From contig JAGHTJ010000130.1 of NCBI GenBank assembly GCA_018065375.1, forward strand, positions 1-10,977: DNA of 10,977 nt, given 5' to 3'. Positions 6,825-10,977 of this stretch are shown here, piece after piece (positions within the stretch are counted from its first letter, which is position 1; each line of letters opens with the position of its first letter). The DNA comes from Candidatus Equinaster intestinalis (GTDB lineage Bacteria > Bacillota_A > Clostridia > Oscillospirales > Acutalibacteraceae). The translations under genes were made by a program, and so were the position numbers. The notes under the pieces are model-generated. The model saw only the letters and a program-made list of their open reading frames with translations, was not told the origin of the DNA and ran no database searches.

Positions 6825-7073
6825 CTATTCGCCCTTATATTTTCTTCTTGTTGCCGCGCCGCCGCGAATGTGTCGCTCGCTCTTATTCTTTTCGAGCACC
6901 TTTTTAACCTCCTTATAAAGCTGTGGCTCAATACGTTTGAGCTTCTCGGTTACGTCCTTATGTACCGTAGATTTGCTGATGTGAAACTCTTTGCCGGCGG
7001 CGCGCACGGTAGCCCCGGTTTTTACTATGTATTCGCCTAAAATTTCAGCTCTGTCCCTTGTATCCAAAAACAT
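6825..7073 (-). CDS. spoIIID: SpoIIID, sporulation transcriptional regulator
   Basis: A small DNA-binding protein that, in B. subtilis, switches mother-cell gene expression between the sigma-E and sigma-K stages. With the start used here it has 82 residues. A helix-turn-helix at about 23-42 contains ATVRAAGKEF followed by HISKSTVHKDVTEKL, close to the SpoIIID consensus (SKSTVHKD is diagnostic), and the basic tail RHIRGGAATRRKYK (67-80) matches the second DNA-contact region. The frame could extend upstream to a GTG at 7118, but ATG 7073 has a GGAG site (7085-7082) 8 nt upstream, and the GTG lies inside the spacer of the candidate sigma-E promoter, so it cannot be in that transcript. The usual clostridial neighbour mbl/mreB is not seen; a CapA-like gene follows instead. 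Its presence argues that the organism descends from, or is, a spore-former. Confidence 0.93.
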   Translation of the reverse strand: MFLDTRDRAEILGEYIVKTGATVRAAGKEFHISKSTVHKDVTEKLKRIEPQLYKEVKKVLEKNKSERHIRGGAATRRKYKGE

Positions 7074-7100
7074 ATAATCAACTCCGAACTTAACTACTGA

Positions 7101-7130
7101 AATATATGTCTTGTTCACAAAAAATATTAC
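7101..7130 (-). promoter_or_regulatory. Candidate sigma-E promoter for spoIIID
   Basis: On the minus strand, GTAATATT (7130-7123) and CATATATT (7108-7101) are 14 nt apart. They match the Bacillus sigma-E consensus as I recall it (about GTCATATT and CATACAAT with a 13-15 nt spacer) at 7 of 8 and 6 of 8 positions. Transcription would start near 7094, 21 nt before ATG 7073. In B. subtilis spoIIID is itself a sigma-E gene, so the match makes biological sense. Confidence 0.55.
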
Positions 7131-7145
7131 TCTGAAACAACCTTA

Positions 7146-7174
7146 TTGTAATTTTCGATATGCTATGTTATACT
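7146..7174 (+). promoter_or_regulatory. Sigma-A-type promoter for the lipoprotein operon
   Basis: TTGTAA (7146-7151) and TATACT (7169-7174) are 17 nt apart, with TGT before the -10 (extended -10). Transcription would start near 7181, so the leader is very short and begins almost at the AGGAGG ribosome site (7183-7188). It diverges from the candidate spoIIID promoter about 16 bp away. Confidence 0.6.
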
Positions 7175-7196
7175 TTAAAAAAAGGAGGAATTTATT

Positions 7197-8138
7197 ATGA
7201 AAAACTTTCGTTTTTTATCTGCTGTTTTATCTTTGCTTTTACTTTTTACCCTTTTTGCGGGCTGTAGTAAACAAGCAGACGGCTGTTATGAATTTTCCAT
7301 GGGCAAAGGTCTGCCGACATGGGAATTTAACGAGCCCCGTCAGAAAGTACTTCCCGACAGTAATTCCGATAAAAATTTAATTGCAATTTATAAAACTGAT
7401 TCAACACACGCCGATGTTTATGTTTATGAATATGAAAAAGAAGGTATCACCCCCGAGAGCATGGCAAAATCCGAAGCTGAAAATCTCGGATTAAGGGTTA
7501 CTGCTATAAAGGATAAGGGCGCGGATGCGCAGACTTACATAAGCTTTGAAAAAACGGATGATAAGTCCTACATAAATCAGGTTTATTTTTACGAAGGCAC
7601 CGAAAAAATCGTTAAAATCTGCGTTAAATATAAAACCGACACACTTAAACTTGCCGATACAGATTATACCTTCTGCCTGCCCTCCGGATACACTGCCGAA
7701 GTAAAAACCGATGATGTTTTCGATTATTACTGCGAATATACAACAAAAAGTGCATATCTGCCGCCTATTATAATCAGAAAGTTTGCGAAAGACTATTTTT
7801 CGAGCGAAACATACGATTTAAGCAAGGTTACGGGTATCACCGAAGAGGAATATGATGCTTTGGCAAAAGACGGCTGGACGCTGGAAGAAGAACTCGAATA
7901 CTACAAAAAGACCCACGAACTTGACCGCGGCGAAATAATAAACCGCGGCGACAAGCGTGTAACATTTATCGGATTTTTTGATGGCGATATGCAAAAAGCC
8001 CGTGCTATAATCGACTGCGGAAACGATTTTATTGAAATCTGCGTTGAACAAAAGAAGGATGAATTTAAGCATATAACATCTGCCCTTATTGATTCGATAG
8101 TTGTCCCCGAAAGCAAAGAGGCCCTTGCAGGCGGCTGA
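7197..8138 (+). CDS. Lipoprotein of unknown function, ended early by an in-frame TGA
   Basis: A 313-residue predicted lipoprotein. The signal peptide has a hydrophobic core (6-19) and a lipobox LFAGC with the lipidated cysteine at 23. AGGAGG lies 8 nt before the ATG. The mature part looks like two related alpha/beta units, about 27-155 and 160-305. The second opens DYTFCLPSGY and closes with HITSALIDSIVV, an ending seen in PsbP/MOG1-like (DUF1795-type) domains; this assignment is tentative. The notable feature is the stop: a TGA at 8136-8138 interrupts a frame that then runs open for 84 more codons to a TAA at 8391-8393, encoding a cystatin-like domain. A single-base change from GGA (Gly) would give this TGA. 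Without it the protein would be 398 residues and end 17 nt before the next gene, a normal operon gap. The product may therefore be truncated, or read through at low frequency. Confidence 0.82.
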   Translation: MKNFRFLSAVLSLLLLFTLFAGCSKQADGCYEFSMGKGLPTWEFNEPRQKVLPDSNSDKNLIAIYKTDSTHADVYVYEYEKEGITPESMAKSEAENLGLRVTAIKDKGADAQTYISFEKTDDKSYINQVYFYEGTEKIVKICVKYKTDTLKLADTDYTFCLPSGYTAEVKTDDVFDYYCEYTTKSAYLPPIIIRKFAKDYFSSETYDLSKVTGITEEEYDALAKDGWTLEEELEYYKKTHELDRGEIINRGDKRVTFIGFFDGDMQKARAIIDCGNDFIEICVEQKKDEFKHITSALIDSIVVPESKEALAGG

Positions 8139-8393
8139 CTGGAATCCGAAAGCAAGGAAATAACCCCCGAACTCAAAAAGATTTTCTTTGCCGCCGAGCC
8201 CGACCTTTCTGTCGGCGGATATACCCCGAAGGAATTTCTCGGTACACAGGTGGTTGCGGGCATAAATTATAAATTTTTATGCGATAAAAAATCTAACGAA
8301 CCCGATGGTAAAACAAGTGAAGTTATCGTGGTAATTTATAAAGATTTATCGGGTAACTGCACGGTTAAGAGCGCTCATTTTTTGAATAAATAA
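8139..8393 (+). pseudogene. Detached C-terminal cystatin-like domain of the upstream lipoprotein
   Basis: Directly after the TGA, in the same frame, 84 codons read through to TAA. The sequence has ITPELKKIFFAAEPDL, then YTPKEFLGTQVVAGINYKFL, and ends near IYKDLSGNCTVKSAHF. The QVVAG motif with following NYKFLC matches the QxVxG loop of cystatin-like folds; this kind of domain is, from memory, common at the ends of secreted proteins in gut Clostridia. The domain looks complete and undamaged. It has no ATG; its only GTG encodes a Val inside QVVAG, so it cannot be made independently. It is either dead since a recent nonsense mutation, expressed by readthrough (the stop context is TGAC, the weakest four-base stop signal described in E. 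coli), or affected by a sequence error. Codon use resembles the upstream part. Confidence 0.7.
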
Positions 8394-8410
8394 AAGAGGT
8401 AACCTTTAAT

Positions 8411-8833
8411 ATGAAAAAATGTCCGAAATGCGGATGCAAAACCAATTCAAAAAGCGAATGTCCTATCTGCTATAATACTTTAACCTATGAGCCGATAATT
8501 CTGGACGATGATGATGAAAAACTTGTTTTCAGCAAGTATCTCCTGCTTTTCTTTCTTAAAAAATACTGTTTCTGGCTTGTCTGCGCGATAGTCTGCCTTG
8601 TGCGTTTTATTATGGCGGACGAAATTCTTTGGCAATACGGCGCTTTAATTATTGTCCTTCTTGTTTGTTCCCTTATTCTTTCGGCTTTCTCTTCTTGGGA
8701 AAGCCGAAATATCGAAAACAAAGATTTTATATCTCATCAGTTTTTGACTCCGCAGAACGCTTTATTCAGAAACGATTTTTTTAAATACATTGTAGGCGGC
8801 GCGGCAGTATTTTTCAGTTTTATCGTTTTGTAA
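8411..8833 (+). CDS. Zinc-ribbon membrane protein of unknown function
   Basis: A 140-residue protein beginning with a small zinc ribbon: C4-P-K-C7 and C17-P-I-C20, with a further Cys at 9. A short acidic stretch (DDDDEK, 32-37) follows, then three hydrophobic helices at about 50-67, 72-95 and 123-140. The last reaches the C-terminus. Such zinc-ribbon plus membrane-helix proteins are common and mostly uncharacterised in Clostridia. AGAGGT (8395-8400) lies 10 nt before the ATG, and the gene starts 17 nt after the TAA at 8393, so it shares the lipoprotein promoter at 7146-7174. The zinc ribbon would face the cytoplasm if the usual positive-inside rule applies. No function is proposed. Confidence 0.8.
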   Translation: MKKCPKCGCKTNSKSECPICYNTLTYEPIILDDDDEKLVFSKYLLLFFLKKYCFWLVCAIVCLVRFIMADEILWQYGALIIVLLVCSLILSAFSSWESRNIENKDFISHQFLTPQNALFRNDFFKYIVGGAAVFFSFIVL

Positions 8834-8865
8834 AATTTATCGAGCGATATATAATTGAGGTGACT

Positions 8866-8946
8866 ATGAAATAATGTCCTGTCTGCCAAACCGATTTGGT
8901 CAGCATACCCGATTCTGAAGCGGGAGGGAAATTTCCGTTGATTTAA
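8866..8946 (+). pseudogene. Remnant of a second zinc-ribbon gene with a nonsense codon at position 3
   Basis: GAGGTG (8857-8862) stands 3 nt before an ATG that reads Met-Lys-stop (TAA, 8872-8874), then Cys-Pro-Val-Cys and on through QTDLVSIPDSEAGGKFPLI to a TAA at 8944-8946. The preceding gene begins Met-Lys-Lys-Cys-Pro-Lys-Cys, so the TAA almost certainly replaces an AAA (Lys) by one base change. The remaining frame is only about 26 codons and lacks the second Cys pair, so the 3' part has also been lost. An alternative ATG at 8874 in another frame gives only 14 residues. It is the third unit of the lipoprotein operon and abuts the convergent AAA+ gene. Confidence 0.6.
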
Positions 8947-8953
8947 TTTCGTA

Positions 8954-10690
8954 TTAAAACCCGATAGGCGCTTTTATTTCCGCTTTCCTTTTCGGGCAAA
9001 TATCGCAGAAATCATCGCTTTGCAAAACGAAATCGTTATCTAAAACTTTTTCTTCTTCGCCGTAAACCCTGGCGGCATAGGAAAGAACGGCGTTTTCGAT
9101 AATGTTTCGGCAGAAACGTCCGTTTCCGTTTTCGGGGTCGGCAGAAGCTGTTTTACATATTACCGAAATTTTATCTTTTGCCTCGCGGCTTATCGAAAAT
9201 CCCCGATTTTGGGCATCAAGCTCGGAAATCAGAAGCATTTCCTCGGGAGAATAATCGGCAAAATCAATTTTAAAGGGAACGCGGGATTTAAGACCCGGGT
9301 TTCGAGAGAAAAATTCTTCCATCGGTTTCGGATAACCGGCAAATACTACCACCGTGTCTTCACGGTGGTTTTCCATTTCCTGCACGATGGTATCAATAGC
9401 CTCGTCACCGAAGCTGTTTTCATAAGCGTCGACCAGCGAATAGGCTTCATCAATAAAAAGCAGACCGCCCGCCGCATTTTTAAAAACCTGCTTTACAAGG
9501 TCTGCCGTATGGCCAACGTATTTACCAACCAAATCTGCTCTTCCTACCTCGAGCGCCTTCGGGTTTTTTAATATCCCCGCTTCGTACATAATTCTTGAAA
9601 GAATTCGGGCTACCGTTGTTTTGGCGGTTCCGGGGTTTCCGGTGAAGACCATATTCAGGGTTACTGCCTGATTTTTAATACCCTTTTCTGCCATATCCTT
9701 CTGCATTCTTGCGAGGGATAATATACGTTTGACCTGGAATTTTACCTGGTTTAAACCGATTAACTCGTCTAACATTTCATATCCGCTTTTTTCCTGCACC
9801 GGAGCTTTGGGCGGCTCGGAATTATTTGCTGATGCCGATTTATAATCCCTTATTTTTTCAACGATCTCATCAAAATTCTTTTTGCCCAAATTTCGAACTC
9901 TCATCAGTTCTTCGAGGGGAATCTCGCATAATCTTTCAACCGTAGTAATACCGGCGCGCTTAAGGCAGTTGTAGGAGCGGACGGTGAGGTCGAGGGCATC
10001 TATCGGTGTGGAGCCTTCGCAATATTCTTCTTTGCCGGAAGGACCACATTCGTCCGGAACCGCCGGTGCGTTTTCCTCATCGTATATTTCGCTGATGCCT
10101 TGCAGTATTGAGGCGAAGCCTCGTGAAACCACATCAAAGGATAATGATTTGTTCGGTTCTTTAAAAGGGTCGGTCAGTTCTATCATCTGCACACCTCCGA
10201 AGAAGCCGAGGAGCATAGTTCTTACGCGGGCAGGGAGCTCTTTGGTTGTTTTGAGTGTGAGCAGGGCTCGGTTTGAATTCATAGAAGAAACGGTAAGATT
10301 CATAACCGCTCCGAGTTTACCCAGCTCCTCTAAAAGAATTCTCGGAGAGGGGGCGCAATCGGGCAACCAGACCTTTTTTTCGGCAATTAAATATGTGATG
10401 CCCTCGGAGGAAACTGAAATATCCTCGTTTTGCATTTCGGCAACCTCGGCAGTATCCTCAAATATCCAGGAATAATCCAAAATATCGAAAACCGCATCGG
10501 AAAAGGCCGTAACGGTAGGAATTTCGCCCTTTTTAAAGTTTATCTGCATTTCTGCCGAAACAGATGCCGGCAGGGCGTTTGCAGAGCCTAAAAAGCGGAA
10601 AATCGGCTTGCGATAGTCATTTCGGGAAGAATACTTATTAAGTGTTACCGAAGCTGCGCTTGAAATATTGTTTTTGTTTATATGTTTCAT
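8954..10690 (-). CDS. AAA+ ATPase (CbxX/CfxQ, SpoVK-like) with an RNA polymerase alpha-CTD-like domain
   Basis: A 578-residue protein with three parts. Residues 1-205 form an unrecognised region with no membrane helices. Residues 228-283 match the RNA polymerase alpha C-terminal domain: [20 protein letters not shown], then [21 protein letters not shown], a fold that in polymerase contacts UP-element DNA and activators. After a linker (284-303) comes a CbxX/CfxQ AAA+ module (304-545): Walker [10 protein letters not shown] (351-359), Walker B GLLFIDEA (409-416), sensor 1 VVVFAGY (447-453), candidate arginine fingers R463 and R470, and sensor 2 GNGRFCRN (522-529). A C562-x-x-C565 pair lies near the end. 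CbxX-type ATPases include rubisco activases and the sporulation protein SpoVK; they remodel partner proteins as hexamers. GAGGT lies 7 nt upstream of the ATG. The gene stands alone and convergent to the lipoprotein operon. Domain calls are secure; the role is unknown. Confidence 0.9.
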   Translation of the reverse strand: MKHINKNNISSAASVTLNKYSSRNDYRKPIFRFLGSANALPASVSAEMQINFKKGEIPTVTAFSDAVFDILDYSWIFEDTAEVAEMQNEDISVSSEGITYLIAEKKVWLPDCAPSPRILLEELGKLGAVMNLTVSSMNSNRALLTLKTTKELPARVRTMLLGFFGGVQMIELTDPFKEPNKSLSFDVVSRGFASILQGISEIYDEENAPAVPDECGPSGKEEYCEGSTPIDALDLTVRSYNCLKRAGITTVERLCEIPLEELMRVRNLGKKNFDEIVEKIRDYKSASANNSEPPKAPVQEKSGYEMLDELIGLNQVKFQVKRILSLARMQKDMAEKGIKNQAVTLNMVFTGNPGTAKTTVARILSRIMYEAGILKNPKALEVGRADLVGKYVGHTADLVKQVFKNAAGGLLFIDEAYSLVDAYENSFGDEAIDTIVQEMENHREDTVVVFAGYPKPMEEFFSRNPGLKSRVPFKIDFADYSPEEMLLISELDAQNRGFSISREAKDKISVICKTASADPENGNGRFCRNIIENAVLSYAARVYGEEEKVLDNDFVLQSDDFCDICPKRKAEIKAPIGF

Positions 10691-10762
10691 AAAAAATACC
10701 TCACATTTCTTTATATAATTTTTTTGTGTTTTGGTCTCACTCCCGATTATGCTTGCTCCCTG

Positions 10763-10795
10763 GCTCGCTGACGCCTACGGCGTTTCGCGGCGAGC
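10763..10795. repeat. Nested hairpin repeat upstream of the AAA+ gene
   Basis: GCTCGC (10763-10768) pairs with GCGAGC (10790-10795), enclosing ACGCC/GGCGT (10771-10775/10779-10783) around TAC. It is more G+C-rich than its surroundings and resembles the hairpin repeats at 2763-3061. No T-run follows. The 10691-10762 stretch between it and the AAA+ gene shows no clear promoter to me beyond an A+T-rich TTATATAAAG segment. Confidence 0.5.
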
Positions 10796-10843
10796 TTCCC
10801 CGGAGAAAGCGGCCTCGGTGTGGGGATTCGGTTTTCAAGGTGC

Positions 10844-10928
10844 AAAAAAAGACCTTTATTTTCACAAAAGGGTATAACTATCCCGCAGGATAATTACTCT
10901 TTTACAAAAATAAAGGTCTTTGCCTTTT
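10844..10928. terminator. Long imperfect hairpin with T-runs on both sides, probable bidirectional terminator
   Basis: AAAGACCTTTATTTT (10848-10862) pairs perfectly with 10907-10921. After a 3x3 internal loop, a 9-bp stem (10866-10874 with 10895-10903, one G-T pair) and a TATCC/GGATA tip (10879-10883/10888-10892, loop CGCA) continue the structure. On the minus strand the stem runs straight into seven Ts (complement of 10844-10850); on the plus strand GCCTTTTTT follows. The T-runs fit a terminator, most likely of a minus-strand gene beyond the right edge, but 74 nt is long for one, so an RNA element or a small mobile repeat with 15-bp terminal inverted repeats is also possible. Confidence 0.55.
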
Positions 10929-10977
10929 TTGTATTCAATTTTTCGACCTCAAATTCGGTCGGTATCGGGTATTATAG

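Noticed and set aside
7074..7118. Longer spoIIID starting at GTG 7118
   Set aside because: The extra 15 residues do not resemble SpoIIID, there is no ribosome site before the GTG, and it overlaps the candidate promoter.
8136..8138. TGA as a selenocysteine codon
   Set aside because: No convincing hairpin follows immediately downstream, the local protein context is a low-complexity linker (EALAGG then LESESKE), and no redox motif is present.
8136..8138. TGA read as Trp under an alternative genetic code
   Set aside because: The ACT gene ends in TGA at the family's expected length with the next gene 8 nt later, and Trp residues in other genes use TGG, so TGA is a normal stop here.
9984..10475. 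Long antisense open frame over the AAA+ gene
   Set aside because: It mirrors the coding strand of a clear multi-domain protein and its translation is Ser-rich without domains.
10930..10977. Possible 3' end of a minus-strand gene at the right edge
   Set aside because: A minus-strand frame ending RYRPNLRSKN then TGA is open to the edge and would suit the terminator next to it, but about 14 codons are too few to support a gene.

Overview
The window looks like chromosomal DNA of an anaerobic, spore-forming gut Clostridia-type Firmicute, probably near Oscillospiraceae or an uncultured relative. The basis is a clear SpoIIID sporulation regulator with a candidate sigma-E promoter, purine-rich Shine-Dalgarno sites, moderately A+T-rich DNA with frequent ATA codons, the ACT/DUF711 (PFL-like) gene pair, and intergenic spacers full of short hairpin repeats. 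No tRNA, rRNA, CRISPR array or transposase is visible.

Layout. (1) 2-1485: the 3' end of a membrane acyltransferase followed by a GtrB/DPM1-like glycosyltransferase, the tail of a cell-surface glycan operon, closed by a hairpin terminator. (2) 1653-2740: a single AraC-family regulator with its own promoter and terminator. (3) 2741-3113: a gene-free spacer packed with inverted repeats, including a multi-hairpin element and a perfect 33-bp palindrome. (4) 3114-5343: a compact operon of an ACT-domain protein, a DUF711/PFL-family protein and an unrecognised membrane protein. (5) 5363-6748 on the minus strand: a membrane-anchored CapA-like metallophosphatase, sharing a bidirectional terminator with the preceding operon. 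(6) 6825-7073 on the minus strand: spoIIID. (7) 7146-8946 on the plus strand: an operon of a lipoprotein, a zinc-ribbon membrane protein and a remnant of a second zinc-ribbon gene. (8) 8954-10690 on the minus strand: a large AAA+ ATPase of the CbxX/CfxQ (SpoVK-like) type with an RNA polymerase alpha-CTD-like domain in its middle. (9) 10691-10977: a gene-poor edge with two long hairpins, one resembling a bidirectional terminator.

Points of most interest. The lipoprotein frame is cut by a TGA at 8136-8138, but the same frame stays open for 84 more codons and encodes a complete-looking cystatin-like QVVAG domain ending 17 nt before the next gene. About 730 bp downstream in the same operon, a zinc-ribbon start reads Met-Lys-stop-Cys-Pro-x-x-Cys, a second nonsense event. 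This is either an operon in early decay, stop-codon readthrough, or sequence error. The alpha-CTD/AAA+ fusion is the most unusual protein architecture here. The ACT/DUF711/membrane operon is a conserved set of genes whose biochemical role I cannot name.

All functional statements come from reading motifs and comparing with remembered families; no database search was run.
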